DNA of 64,000 bases from Chlorobiaceae bacterium (GTDB taxonomy: Bacteria > Bacteroidota > Chlorobiia > Chlorobiales > Chlorobiaceae): contig JAAXXY010000003.1 in assembly GCA_013334225.1 (NCBI GenBank), positions 1-64,000 of the forward strand, read 5' to 3'. This document shows, piece after piece, positions 54,913 through 64,000 of the stretch. The number at the start of each line of letters is the position of its first letter. Position 1 is the stretch's first letter. The notes under the pieces were generated by a model that searched no databases, had not been told where the DNA came from, and saw only the letters and a list, made by a program, of their open reading frames with translations. A program made the translations under genes and the position numbers.

Positions 54913-56436
54913 TTAAAAGGGTGCATCATCATGAGTTATAAATGAGCCGGCATTCATTTTACCCGGATCGGGCAGTGCAGATTGAAAGATCTCCTGTTCA
55001 GGTGAATAGGTGACTTCTCCGCCTCCGGTAATATAGGTATTCGACATGGATTGAAAACGGCCGTAATTTTTAAGGAACAACAACCGTATGTCTCCGATCG
55101 GGCCGTTTCTCTGTTTGCCTATGATAATTTCCACGACATCCTTGGTCGATGCGCCGTCTTCGAAGGTTGTTTTGCCGTACATTTCTGGACGCGACAGGAA
55201 CATGACCACGTCAGCATCCTGTTCGATTGAGCCTGATTCCCTCAAATCACTGAGCTGGGGTCTCCGGTCGCCTGAGCGTTGTTCGACGGAGCGGTTGAGC
55301 TGGGCAAGGGCAATGACCGGAATGTTTAGCTCCTTGGCAAGTGCTTTCAGTGACCTCGATATCTGGGCGATCTCCTGCTCCCTGTTTGACTTTCCGTCAC
55401 GAACAGGTGTTACAAGCTGAAGGTAATCAACAACGACCATGCCGATGTTTTGTTCCTGTTTCATCCGGCGGGTCTTTGCCGCAAGTTCCATGATCGAAAT
55501 GCCGGGAGTATCGTCTATGAACAATTTCGCTTCGTTGAGCTTGTCCATGCTGTTGATGATGTCTCCCATCATTTTCGGAGTGATGCGACCTGTTCTTACA
55601 AGCTGGGATTCGACACGCGCTTCGGCGCACATGAGCCTGATGGCGAGCTGTACTTCCGCCATTTCAAGACTGAAAAACAGTACGGGGGTATCGAAATTTA
55701 CAGCGGCATTCCTGGCAAGTGCAAGGGAAAAAGCGGTTTTGCCTGCCGAAGGCCTTGCTGCGATGATGATCATGTCGGAAGGCTGAAAACCGGCTGTCAT
55801 CTGGTCGAGATCGGAAAAACCTGAACCGACGCCGGTAACTGAAGATTGTGATTCCCTCAGGTTTTCGAGCATCCTTATGCCGGTTTTCACGAGCTCCTTG
55901 ATCGGGGTCGCTTTCTTCTTGATTCCGGCCTGGGATATGTTGAAAAACTGCTGTGAGGCATGTTCAACAAGATCGAAGATATCCATCGACGAGCTGTAGG
56001 CGGAGGAGGATATTTTTGCCGATATGGAAATCATACGCCGGTAGAGGTATTTTTCCTTCGAAAGGCGGGCATAATACTCGATGTTTGCCGCACTGATAAC
56101 TTTACCTGAAAGCTCTGCAAGGTAATGTCTTCCTCCGACATTTTCGAGCTCGTTCATTTTCAGCAGCTCTTCGCTGACGGTAATGATGTCGATAGCCTGC
56201 CGTTTGTTGTACAGCTGCATCATCGCCTTGAAAATAATCTGGTGGCGTCTTTCGTAAAAAACCTCTTCCCTGTTGTCGCCGAATATCTGGATAACCTGTT
56301 CTATGGGATCATCCTGAAGAAGGATACATGCCAGGACTTCCTGCTCGATTTCAGTGGAGTAGGGCGGTATCCTGCTTTCCTTGCTGAAATCGATATCCTT
56401 GCTGAAATCCAGGATATCGTTTACTTGCTTGATCAT
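54913..56436 (-). CDS. dnaB: Replicative DNA helicase DnaB
   Basis: A 507-residue hexameric helicase. The N-terminal collar (EIEQEVLACILLQDDPIEQV) interacts with primase. The RecA-like motor has Walker A IAARPSAGKTAFSLALARN near residue 228, VVVDYLQLV, and the arginine-finger region SGSIEQDADVVMFL. No intein is present. It overlaps the upstream udg gene by 4 bases. Confidence 0.97.
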   Translation of the reverse strand: MIKQVNDILDFSKDIDFSKESRIPPYSTEIEQEVLACILLQDDPIEQVIQIFGDNREEVFYERRHQIIFKAMMQLYNKRQAIDIITVSEELLKMNELENVGGRHYLAELSGKVISAANIEYYARLSKEKYLYRRMISISAKISSSAYSSSMDIFDLVEHASQQFFNISQAGIKKKATPIKELVKTGIRMLENLRESQSSVTGVGSGFSDLDQMTAGFQPSDMIIIAARPSAGKTAFSLALARNAAVNFDTPVLFFSLEMAEVQLAIRLMCAEARVESQLVRTGRITPKMMGDIINSMDKLNEAKLFIDDTPGISIMELAAKTRRMKQEQNIGMVVVDYLQLVTPVRDGKSNREQEIAQISRSLKALAKELNIPVIALAQLNRSVEQRSGDRRPQLSDLRESGSIEQDADVVMFLSRPEMYGKTTFEDGASTKDVVEIIIGKQRNGPIGDIRLLFLKNYGRFQSMSNTYITGGGEVTYSPEQEIFQSALPDPGKMNAGSFITHDDAPF

Positions 56437-57089
56437 CGTTCGCTTATCCTGTCTTGAATTGTGCCTGATGTACAGAGTTTGTCATAATGCCGTCTCATCA
56501 GTTGTACGTCTTCCCAGCAGCCCCTTTTCCAGCCCGGGTTGCGAAGCAAGGCGGCCGGGTGATAGGTCACAAAGCAGTCGAAATCCTTCCATCTGATTAC
56601 TTTTCCTCTCATCGCACCCATGGAAAGCCGGTTGTCAAGGATGGTATTCGCTGCGACTTTTCCAAGAAGAAGAATCAGTTTCGGTCTGATTATCCTGAGC
56701 TGTTCAAGAAGCCAGGGCATACAGCAGGCAATTTCGTCCTCCATCGGATTCCGGTTCTGCGGCGGACGGCATTTGATAATATTACCTATATACACATCTT
56801 TCCGTTCAAAACTGACAGCCTGCAGGATTTTGTCGAGCAACTGTCCGGACCTGCCGACAAAAGGTCTGCCTGAGGCATCTTCTTCCGCACCAGGTGCTTC
56901 GCCTATTACAAAAACGTCTGCCTCAGGGTTACCTTCGCCAAAGACAAAATTCAACCTTGATGCGGCAAGCCTGCATTTACGGCACTCTTTTGATGTATTG
57001 AACAACCGGGCCAGTTCATCGGTGGATGATGCTGCTTTTTCTGGTGCAGCCGGTGTTCTTTCAACGGCTTCAAATAAATTTCCCTGCAT
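56433..57089 (-). CDS. Family 4 uracil-DNA glycosylase (Fe-S)
   Basis: A 218-residue Fe-S uracil-DNA glycosylase. Cluster ligands are probably C36, C39 (CRKC), C107 (CRPPQNRNP) and C123 (ACC). Motif 1 is GEAPGAEEDASGRPFVG and the C-terminal HPAALLRNP is the second active-site block. It removes uracil from deaminated DNA. The radical SAM/DUF4130 pair at 33.4-35.5 kb belongs to families often linked to a UDG; this gene could supply that function, which is inference. Confidence 0.93.
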   Translation of the reverse strand: MQGNLFEAVERTPAAPEKAASSTDELARLFNTSKECRKCRLAASRLNFVFGEGNPEADVFVIGEAPGAEEDASGRPFVGRSGQLLDKILQAVSFERKDVYIGNIIKCRPPQNRNPMEDEIACCMPWLLEQLRIIRPKLILLLGKVAANTILDNRLSMGAMRGKVIRWKDFDCFVTYHPAALLRNPGWKRGCWEDVQLMRRHYDKLCTSGTIQDRISER

Positions 57090-57104
57090 GAAACGATTGT
57101 TCTT

Positions 57105-58340
57105 TCAGGTATCGATACTTGTTTTCCGGTAGATTGCTTCTATCATGTCAAGAAGTTTCCGGGCGGCTTCGTCCTTGTTCAACTGCGGGAGTTCGGTAAT
57201 TTCACCCTCTCGATTTATCAGGGTAAGAATATTTGTATCGACTTCAAAGCCGGATGTTTTCCGGTCGAAAAAGTTGAGTGCAATCAGGTCGAGATTTTTA
57301 GATTCAAGTTTTTTTCCGGCGTTTTCCAAACCGTTTTCCTGTTCGAGTGCGAACCCGATTGCAAGCTGGCTTCCGGTTTTCCGGCTGCCGAAATCGGCAA
57401 GTATGTCGGGGTTTTTTACAAGGGTGCATTGCAGTTCGCCGCTCTCTTTTTTCATTTTACCGCCGTAATATACAGAAGGTCGGTAATCGGCAACAGCAGC
57501 TGCACCTATGAAAATGTCGCATGAACTGAAAAAGTTCACGGCCGCGGCATGCATTTCAATCGCTGATTCGATATCGATGCGTTCAACACCGGGAGGCGTC
57601 TCAAGATGGACCGGTCCTGTAATGAGTGTGACCTTTGCTTTGCGCAAGGCGGCTGCACGGGCAATGGCAAAGCCCATTTTTCCGGAAGAGTAATTGGAAA
57701 TGAACCGGACATCATCAATTTTTTCCCTGGTAGGTCCAGCTGTAACAACAATGGTTTTTCCATGAAGCATGGAACGCTCGATAGAAGAAAGCATTGCTTG
57801 TTCAATATCCCGGACAATCGATTCCGGTTCCGGCATTCGTCCGGTTCCGCATTGACCCGATGCGAGATCGCCGCTTTCCGGATTTACAATTATGGCACCC
57901 TGAGCGGCGAGGGTTCTGATATTTCTTCGAACCGAAGGAGAGAGGTACATCTGTCCGTCCATTGCCGGGAAAATCAGTACCGGTTTTCCCGGCCGGAGGG
58001 TGATAAAACACGCAGTAAGCATATCATCGCAAAGACCTGAAGCAAGCTTTGCGAGTGTATTTGCTGTGGCCGGTGCGATAACAAGAGCATCGGCCCACTC
58101 TCCGAGCGAGATATGACGGGTAAAGTCCATCCCGGCCTTGTCGGTTGGAGGAAACATGGAACGGTATACCTGTTCCTGTGAAACCGTTGCCAGAGAAAGT
58201 TCACTCACAAAACGAGCACCGGCATCAGTCAGTGCAACTTTCACATTCGCACCGCTTTTTTTCAGCAGCCTGACGAGATGCGGTGTTTTATAGGCTGCAA
58301 TACCTCCGCATATACCGACAATTATGTTTTTCCCTCTCAA
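57105..58340 (-). CDS. coaBC: Bifunctional phosphopantothenoylcysteine decarboxylase/synthetase
   Basis: This enzyme adds cysteine to 4'-phosphopantothenate and decarboxylates it, two steps of coenzyme A synthesis. From the TTG at 58340 (411 residues), IIVGICGGIAAYKTP opens the flavin-dependent CoaC half. Its catalytic histidine is in TRHISLGEWAD and its cysteine in SGQCGTGRMPEPE. The CoaB half begins TAGPTREKIDDVRFISNYSSG. The TTG start has GAGGAA seven bases before it; the GTG at 58382 has none and lies inside a hairpin (GCACGAT/ATCGTGC), so I prefer TTG. Confidence 0.93.
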   Translation of the reverse strand: MRGKNIIVGICGGIAAYKTPHLVRLLKKSGANVKVALTDAGARFVSELSLATVSQEQVYRSMFPPTDKAGMDFTRHISLGEWADALVIAPATANTLAKLASGLCDDMLTACFITLRPGKPVLIFPAMDGQMYLSPSVRRNIRTLAAQGAIIVNPESGDLASGQCGTGRMPEPESIVRDIEQAMLSSIERSMLHGKTIVVTAGPTREKIDDVRFISNYSSGKMGFAIARAAALRKAKVTLITGPVHLETPPGVERIDIESAIEMHAAAVNFFSSCDIFIGAAAVADYRPSVYYGGKMKKESGELQCTLVKNPDILADFGSRKTGSQLAIGFALEQENGLENAGKKLESKNLDLIALNFFDRKTSGFEVDTNILTLINREGEITELPQLNKDEAARKLLDMIEAIYRKTSIDT

Positions 58341-58403
58341 GATGTATTCCTCGAACGGTTTATTAATAAATGGTTTACGCACGATTTAAAAATCATCGTG
58401 CAT

Positions 58404-61400
58404 TTATTTTTTTTTGTCAGATGAAGGGATCAGACGTTTCCAGAACTGGTCCCATGTCTGGAAACGTTCTTTATAAGAGACACTTACCCCCCAGGTTTCC
58501 GCCGGCTTCTGCAGCGAACTGTTCGAGATCGCATTGTTGATCTGACCATATGATCTCGAAGCTTCTATATAAATTTTCGGTGTAACCCGGTATTCGATTT
58601 TCTGGGACATGCCGTAGCTGTCGTTCGTGACCGTTTGTCTTGAACCGATTGATGTTCCGGTTCCGATAAAACGCATTTTTCCGCTTGTGCCGGGGACCTT
58701 GAGCGCAAAATACAGGTCAAGGCCGCTGACCTCACCGCGTTTGTCAACACCCATATTGACATTGAAGCTTTCCAGTCCTGCTATATCCTCGATAGCTTTT
58801 GAAATCCTCGAAGAGAGGAGCCCTGTGCCGGCAGAGATTCCGACATTGGAAACTGCAGAGTTTGCGTACTGTGATGTACCGCCGGGCCTGATGTACCATT
58901 GTTTCGAAAACATCATGGTGATGAAGTTCAGCTCCGCATTGGGATCGATCTGGCTGGGTTGTCCGCCGATCATGTTGACGGACGCATAAGGCTGCGACTG
59001 TTCGTTCAGGTAGTATCCCATTACCACTTTCGGTTCGTTGAGCGTACCGTTGATGGCAATCAGAAGTCTGACATTGTCACGCTCACCCGTCTGAATGCTT
59101 GAGGCATTGACAAGTTTGCTCCCGAACAGGTTATCCATAACTCCGTTGCGTATATCGGCATTGTTCCAGGTTATCTTACCTCCGTCCTGCAGATCGAAAC
59201 TTGAATTTGAAAACTTGTATTTGCCTCCTGTGATGTTAACCGATCCGAAAAGGCGGTATTGCTGACTGCTTTTATTGACGAGCAGCGAAAGGTTGTTGAG
59301 AGAGGTTTCAATCTGTTCCCCCCTGATCCTGTCAAAAATAATGGTGCATTTGAGCGGTTCTGCGTTTCTGAGCCTGAGGTTTTTAATCTGCAGGATATCG
59401 ATTATCGAAAAGTAGAAGTCGGCCGGGCTTTCTTTCTTTTCGATAACGGGAGTGTTGGGTGCCGGATAACGGGGAGTGAATTCTATAAATTTATCGACTC
59501 CGGCATATTTTGCGCTTTCGTTTGCCCCGAAACGGTAGAGTGAGAAATTTGCCGAGTCCACACTCAATTCACCTTCGATCACCGGTGCGGAAAGTGTTCC
59601 GTGAAAAAGGATGTTATCCGTTGATCCGGTTACCGTTCCGTATGAGGTTTCATCTTTTTTGTCTTTCTTGTCGAACAGCAGAAGCTTATTGAATTTTCCG
59701 CCTAAAGAGAGTTCCTGCGGCTCCATTTTTACCAGCTTGACCATACCGCTTATTTTTCCGCTGCCGTTCTGGTTGTCGCTGACGTTTATGTTTCTGAGCT
59801 CCATTGCCTGCGGCGTTATGAGGACTTCACCGTTAAGCCTGTAAGAGACCTGTGTAGGAGCAATCGTAATTCCCGTGTTCCGCAGCGTGCTGGTCAGGTA
59901 AATATCAGGTCTGGGTGTCCTGCCTTCTATGCGGAGCGTGGTTGGAATGATGCCTTCAGCCGATTCAAAAAGGGGCAATATATACTCGAGAAACTGGGCA
60001 GAGAGGTTATCTGACCTGAACGATGCATTTATCGTCTGCTGTTCCGGTATCTTTACCGCCAGCGGATAATAATTCAGGACGAGAGGAATGGTCCCGCTTC
60101 CCTCGATGACATTCATCGGGAGAGATGTTTCGTTAGCGGCCGGTCTGCTGTGCATGTCAAACCTCAACTGGCTGCCATTATGGGTGGCATTGGCCTGCAG
60201 GCTGCCGATCTCGATTTTGTCATAACGGAGTTTCTGTCCGTTAATCTTGAGAGAGCTCGTTTTTGATCCCGGAGAACCGCTAACCGTCAATGAGGCATTG
60301 ACCATGCCGGTCAGTTTATCAAGGGAGGGGTCCAGGTAGAACCGTTTCAGTTCGTTGACATCAACATTTGAAATCATGCATTGAAAGGTTCCGGGCTGCG
60401 TATTGCTGAGTTCCCCGTCGAATACCGCCTGCTGTCCCCCTTTTGCAACGGTAAAACGATAAAATTTCGCTGACGCCCTGGCCAGCGTGATATGTGATCC
60501 CGGTGAAGCCTGCCAGCTTCCAGCGGCATCTTTAATGGCAAGCTGGTTGAAAATCAGGTCATACTGGCTGCCGTTTCTTGTCGCTGCAAATTTAGTCGAA
60601 AAACTTTGTGCAGGTTTCGGGACGGTCAGTTCAAGCGAAGCGTCCAGATGTGAGGGGGTATAGTTGCCGGAAAAGACCGGGGCACCGACTTTTTTTTCAG
60701 ATATGGCTACCGATGAGGCTTTGCCATAAACAGCTGCTTTCGAGATTCCGTTTCTGCTGCACTCCAGAGTGATGTCACCCGAAACGTTTTCAAGCAGAAA
60801 GTTCTTTTCTGCCTGGAACCTGGCAATATTTACCGATGAGCCGATTGCACACTGGCCGTTCCGGTAGACGGCATGTCCTTCTGCGTTACCCTGGAGACTG
60901 AATCCCTGTACAGGCAGGATCAGTGCAAGAGGCGAGATGTCTTTAACCGAGACCCGGTATTTCACGGTAAACGGTTTTCCCGGAGTGTCGGCAGGTGACC
61001 AGGGAAAAAGGGGAGTGGTATGCCAGATATTCTGTGTGTAAATTTCTTTTGAAACTCCTGAGAAGACGAATTTTCCAAGATCAAGAAGTTCCCTGAAGCT
61101 GTAGTCGCCTTCCGCCTGAATGTCAAGAAAATCGCTGGTGATACCGGCTTTCGAGGATTGAGGGGTCTGTTCGATTTGAGCTGTGATTTTAGATCTGTCT
61201 TTCAGCTGATAGCCATTGATAGTCGATGGCGAAAATTGCATGGACGCCACGATGTTGATCATGCCCGGATCAAACCCGTTTCCTTGCAGGGTGTAGATTC
61301 CGTTCAGGTCGGTTCTGAATTTTTCCTGGCCTGTAGCTTTTGATATATCGATATTGGTTGCTTTGCCCGTTGCATGATATCGGGGCGATTTGTCTTTCCA

Positions 61401-62918
61401 GTCGATTCCGCCTGTGAGCGTGAAACTTGAAAGTCTGTCTGTCAGTGAAACGGATGTATCGAGCATCCGGTTTTCATAATTAACGGACAGCGAACCTTCC
61501 TGTACCGGTTGGTCCAGCCAGAAGGAATTGGAGATTTTTGTATCCAGTTTCAGCAGGTACTCGCTATTTGGGGATTTATTTCCTTCAAAACTTCCTTCGG
61601 CATTCAAAAGGCTTTTTCCTTTTCCGTCGGCCAGAAGCTTGTGGAGCTGAAATTTTTTCAGGACAAAGGTTCCTTTGGTGGAAAGCCGGCGGGTCTCTTC
61701 CGCTGCGATCGATGCATCCAGCGAGGCTTCCCCGATTCCGGAAAGGAAGGTCATTTTCGATTGCACGGCGTGAAGCGACCCTTTCGCCTGGCCGATAAAG
61801 ATTATATTACCGGTCCTTCTGGCAAGTTCCTTGTGGGAATTATCTTTCAGGAACGATTCGAGAAACGGTTCGGCAACCTTTGAACTGTCACATTCAAGCT
61901 GATAGGCAAGTGCTTTCGGATTCTGCAGGTTGAATACCTTTCCTTTCAGAACGACTTTGCTGTCAAGATGCGTCAATCGCGCGTCGAGTATTTCAATATT
62001 GTCCGCCTTCCCTTTCGCATTACCCTTGAGTGAATAGATGCCGGGCGGCAGGTCGAATGCAGGGTAAAAGATCCTTATATCGTCACTGTGGAGGTCAAGC
62101 TGCCGGATATTCAGGAAAGAGGTGCTCAGGTTGATTTCCTTTGTGAAAGCACTGGCTGAGAAAATATTGAAATGGTCTATAGTTGCGGAGAGCTCCGCAC
62201 GGCTTTTATTACTTTCAGCTTTGAAGGCCAATACTTCTGAACGGTTTTCCGAAAACTGGAATTTTCCTGATGCCTGCCTCATTGAGAACCGGTGTCGAGG
62301 TATATTGAAGAGCAGCTTGTCAAGGGAGCCTTTCAGTTCATTTTTCTTTGCGCTGAAGGACGTAAGCGACATCGATACATCTTTCAATGCAAGATCGATG
62401 TTGGTCTCATGTTTTTTATTGCCGGTGAATGAAAGGCTGCTGCTGTCCAACTGAAGCTTTTTACAGAAAAAATGTTCTATCGGAAACCAGGTCGAATCAG
62501 GGCCTCGGGGCTTGAAAATTCGTTGAAGATTGAGTGTTCCGTTATTTTCCTCGACAATATCGATATTGAGAGAATCTGCATCGAGCCGGCGAAGGTAGAG
62601 ATTTTTTATTTTCGGCTGAAGCACCGTCAGAAAATTGAATTTCATAGAAACACGGCGTGCTTCAATTGCTGGCTTTTTTTCTTTCAGGTCATAAATGCGC
62701 GGGTTTACCAGGACAACATTGTTTGGAAATTTCAGGTGCAGTTCCTCAATATCGAGCCTGCCGAAAAACTGTTCGTTGAAAAGTGAAACCACCCTGTTTT
62801 TTGCCCAGAGATCGAGAATTCCGCTGTTCAGTACCAGCAGTGAAACTAGCGAAAGAAACAGCACGAACCCTGAAAACGCTGTCAATATGATAACCGAATA
62901 ATGTTTAATGCGTTTCAC
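58404..62918 (-). CDS. tamB: TamB-like translocation/assembly protein
   Basis: A 1504-residue envelope protein. One N-terminal membrane helix ([22 protein letters not shown]) anchors it in the inner membrane. A very long region of beta-rich AsmA-like repeats spans the periplasm, and the C-terminal DUF490 domain (about residues 1170-1490) ends at [13 protein letters not shown]. TamB-type proteins act with an Omp85 partner or as bridges for lipid transport to the outer membrane. Its start overlaps the hldE2 stop by 14 bases, and coaBC follows closely. Confidence 0.9.
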   Translation of the reverse strand: MKRIKHYSVIILTAFSGFVLFLSLVSLLVLNSGILDLWAKNRVVSLFNEQFFGRLDIEELHLKFPNNVVLVNPRIYDLKEKKPAIEARRVSMKFNFLTVLQPKIKNLYLRRLDADSLNIDIVEENNGTLNLQRIFKPRGPDSTWFPIEHFFCKKLQLDSSSLSFTGNKKHETNIDLALKDVSMSLTSFSAKKNELKGSLDKLLFNIPRHRFSMRQASGKFQFSENRSEVLAFKAESNKSRAELSATIDHFNIFSASAFTKEINLSTSFLNIRQLDLHSDDIRIFYPAFDLPPGIYSLKGNAKGKADNIEILDARLTHLDSKVVLKGKVFNLQNPKALAYQLECDSSKVAEPFLESFLKDNSHKELARRTGNIIFIGQAKGSLHAVQSKMTFLSGIGEASLDASIAAEETRRLSTKGTFVLKKFQLHKLLADGKGKSLLNAEGSFEGNKSPNSEYLLKLDTKISNSFWLDQPVQEGSLSVNYENRMLDTSVSLTDRLSSFTLTGGIDWKDKSPRYHATGKATNIDISKATGQEKFRTDLNGIYTLQGNGFDPGMINIVASMQFSPSTINGYQLKDRSKITAQIEQTPQSSKAGITSDFLDIQAEGDYSFRELLDLGKFVFSGVSKEIYTQNIWHTTPLFPWSPADTPGKPFTVKYRVSVKDISPLALILPVQGFSLQGNAEGHAVYRNGQCAIGSSVNIARFQAEKNFLLENVSGDITLECSRNGISKAAVYGKASSVAISEKKVGAPVFSGNYTPSHLDASLELTVPKPAQSFSTKFAATRNGSQYDLIFNQLAIKDAAGSWQASPGSHITLARASAKFYRFTVAKGGQQAVFDGELSNTQPGTFQCMISNVDVNELKRFYLDPSLDKLTGMVNASLTVSGSPGSKTSSLKINGQKLRYDKIEIGSLQANATHNGSQLRFDMHSRPAANETSLPMNVIEGSGTIPLVLNYYPLAVKIPEQQTINASFRSDNLSAQFLEYILPLFESAEGIIPTTLRIEGRTPRPDIYLTSTLRNTGITIAPTQVSYRLNGEVLITPQAMELRNINVSDNQNGSGKISGMVKLVKMEPQELSLGGKFNKLLLFDKKDKKDETSYGTVTGSTDNILFHGTLSAPVIEGELSVDSANFSLYRFGANESAKYAGVDKFIEFTPRYPAPNTPVIEKKESPADFYFSIIDILQIKNLRLRNAEPLKCTIIFDRIRGEQIETSLNNLSLLVNKSSQQYRLFGSVNITGGKYKFSNSSFDLQDGGKITWNNADIRNGVMDNLFGSKLVNASSIQTGERDNVRLLIAINGTLNEPKVVMGYYLNEQSQPYASVNMIGGQPSQIDPNAELNFITMMFSKQWYIRPGGTSQYANSAVSNVGISAGTGLLSSRISKAIEDIAGLESFNVNMGVDKRGEVSGLDLYFALKVPGTSGKMRFIGTGTSIGSRQTVTNDSYGMSQKIEYRVTPKIYIEASRSYGQINNAISNSSLQKPAETWGVSVSYKERFQTWDQFWKRLIPSSDKKK

Positions 62919-63417
62919 CGCTGATCAGGGATTGAGAATAGATACGAATGATTTTTTCTATGATGCCGCTTGTCGAGCGCCCTTCGAGCAGCGGAAGCGT
63001 AAGGACCTGCCCTCCATGTTCCAGAACAGCCCCGGCACCTGCAATCTGGTCGATATGCCAGTCGGCTCCCTTGACAAGGATATCCGGCAGCAAGGTGTTG
63101 ATAAGGTTTTCCGGAGTGTCTTCGTTAAAGAGCGTTACGGCATCCACCACCTCAAGTGCTGAAAGTACCGCAGCTCTATCGGTTTCGCAGCAGACCGGCC
63201 TCTGCGGGCCCTTCAGCCTCCGGACGGATTTGTCGCTGTTGAGACCAATTACAAGTTTGTCGCCAAGCAGCCTTGCCGCCCTGAGGTACGAGACATGTCC
63301 GGCGTGCATGATATCGAAGCATCCGTTTGAAAAAACAACCTTTTGTCCTGATAACTGCCAGGAGCGGACTTTTTCAACTGTATCAGAACGTGTGAAAAGC
63401 TTGTCGGAAAAATTCAT
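62905..63417 (-). CDS. rfaE2: D-glycero-beta-D-manno-heptose 1-phosphate adenylyltransferase
   Basis: A 170-residue nucleotidyltransferase. [22 protein letters not shown] (residues 31-52) is the HxGH catalytic motif, and [18 protein letters not shown] follows. It activates heptose phosphate for lipopolysaccharide core synthesis and corresponds to the C-terminal half of HldE/RfaE. It is the first gene of the leftward run hldE2-tamB-coaBC-udg-dnaB-ptsI. Confidence 0.93.
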   Translation of the reverse strand: MNFSDKLFTRSDTVEKVRSWQLSGQKVVFSNGCFDIMHAGHVSYLRAARLLGDKLVIGLNSDKSVRRLKGPQRPVCCETDRAAVLSALEVVDAVTLFNEDTPENLINTLLPDILVKGADWHIDQIAGAGAVLEHGGQVLTLPLLEGRSTSGIIEKIIRIYSQSLISGETH

Positions 63418-63535
63418 GCCCTTGCTTTTTATAAAGATTGGATCACTTTCAGGTAAAGGAGTAAATTGCCGATTATTTTTTCAATTTACCTTATCCATCT
63501 GTATCGTCCGAATTTTAATATACAGTCGATTATTT

Positions 63536-64000
63536 ATGAAACTCACCCGGATAAAAAACGACAGGGCAGCGGAAAAAATTCTTGTCGGCATCATGTCGTT
63601 TTTTGCCATTCTGATCAGGAGCGTAAGCTTGAAAACATCTGAAGCCATTGCTTGTTTCCTTGGTGATTTTGCCTATTACATCCTGAAAACAAGACGAAAA
63701 CTCGTTATTGAAAACCTGTCTATTGCTTTTCCGGAAAAGAACCACTCGGAAATAAAAGCGATTGCAAAAAAGGTCTATCGTAACCAGGCTGAAAATATCG
63801 TTGAAACGATACGTCTGCCGATGATAAAAACAGCAGAAGATGCAGCCCGTTTTCTGGAAGTCGATTCTGAAGCAATCCTCGCCAAGACGATCGATCAGAA
63901 AAAAGGAGGCGTTCTGGTTTCGGCCCATTTTGGAAACTGGGAGCTTCTGGCTTTCTGCAGCGGATTACTGATGCATTCTCATACCATAGTCGTCAAAGAA
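63536..64000 (+). CDS. Lipid A lauroyl/acyl transferase, 5' part (cut by window end)
   Basis: The first 155 residues of an LpxL/HtrB-family acyltransferase. A hydrophobic N-terminus (ILVGIMSFFAILIRSV) and RRKLVIENLSIAFPEK precede the catalytic H-x4-E motif in SAHFGNWELLAF. It adds an acyl chain to lipid A. The rest lies beyond 64000. It diverges from the heptose gene with 118 bases between, so the two may share control of lipopolysaccharide assembly. Confidence 0.88.
   Translation, partial: MKLTRIKNDRAAEKILVGIMSFFAILIRSVSLKTSEAIACFLGDFAYYILKTRRKLVIENLSIAFPEKNHSEIKAIAKKVYRNQAENIVETIRLPMIKTAEDAARFLEVDSEAILAKTIDQKKGGVLVSAHFGNWELLAFCSGLLMHSHTIVVKE

Noticed and set aside
1..64000. CRISPR arrays
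   Set aside because: No set of regularly spaced direct repeats was seen and no cas gene is present.

Overview
The window looks like a piece of a green sulfur bacterium chromosome (Chlorobiaceae, Chlorobium/Prosthecochloris type). This is inferred from a KorAB-type 2-oxoglutarate:ferredoxin oxidoreductase (reductive TCA cycle), duplicated small Fe-S ferredoxins, a CrtI/CrtD-like FAD oxidoreductase and Gram-negative envelope genes (TamB, PpiD, LpxL/HtrB-like acyltransferase, heptose-P adenylyltransferase). No rRNA or photosystem gene is present, so the genus cannot be fixed from sequence alone.

Layout. 1-7.3 kb: core metabolism (korA-korB, alaS, two ferredoxins). 7.4-24 kb: an accessory region. 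It opens with a ParE/RelE-type toxin-antitoxin pair and the core gene serB. Next comes what I read as a decayed integron: the frameshifted 3' end of an integron integrase (9664-9832), a near-consensus promoter (9860-9887), a GTTAAGC core site (9985), and three co-oriented cassette genes. These genes encode a TIR-domain protein, a TIR-like/deoxyribosyltransferase-like protein, and a protein with an R-x4-H HEPN-like motif. Two good attC sites (11126-11200 and 12274-12342) separate them. After the cassettes come a MazEF-like pair lying between fragments of a Y1 (REP-type) transposase, an orphan DUF2442 gene, a stop-interrupted DUF2281 antitoxin, another ParE/RelE pair, and a DUF4160 tail. The region continues with a 910-residue superfamily 1 helicase carrying a C-terminal nuclease-like domain, a nicotinamidase-like hydrolase, a double-flavodoxin protein, and an unrecognised 479-residue protein.

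24-31 kb: CorA transporter, then a leftward cluster (alpha/beta hydrolase, class A penicillin-binding protein, guaA, glycosyltransferase-like gene), and DedA. 31-43 kb: tRNA-Pro(GGG), a FAD oxidoreductase, a radical SAM/DUF4130 pair linked to DNA repair, several conserved hypotheticals, glpK, a small c-type cytochrome and an SDR. 43-50 kb: clpC, a type-2 trpB, tRNA-Leu(UAA), thiL, ftsY, a DUF123 protein. 50-64 kb: pcm and ppiD, facing a tight six-gene leftward run hldE2-tamB-coaBC-udg-dnaB-ptsI, then the start of a lauroyl acyltransferase cut by the window end.

The most interesting part is the integron remnant with defence-like cassettes and its surroundings. Two cassette domains (TIR, TIR-like) and the nearby nicotinamidase-like and flavodoxin-like genes all touch nucleotide/NAD chemistry; a functional link between them is speculation.
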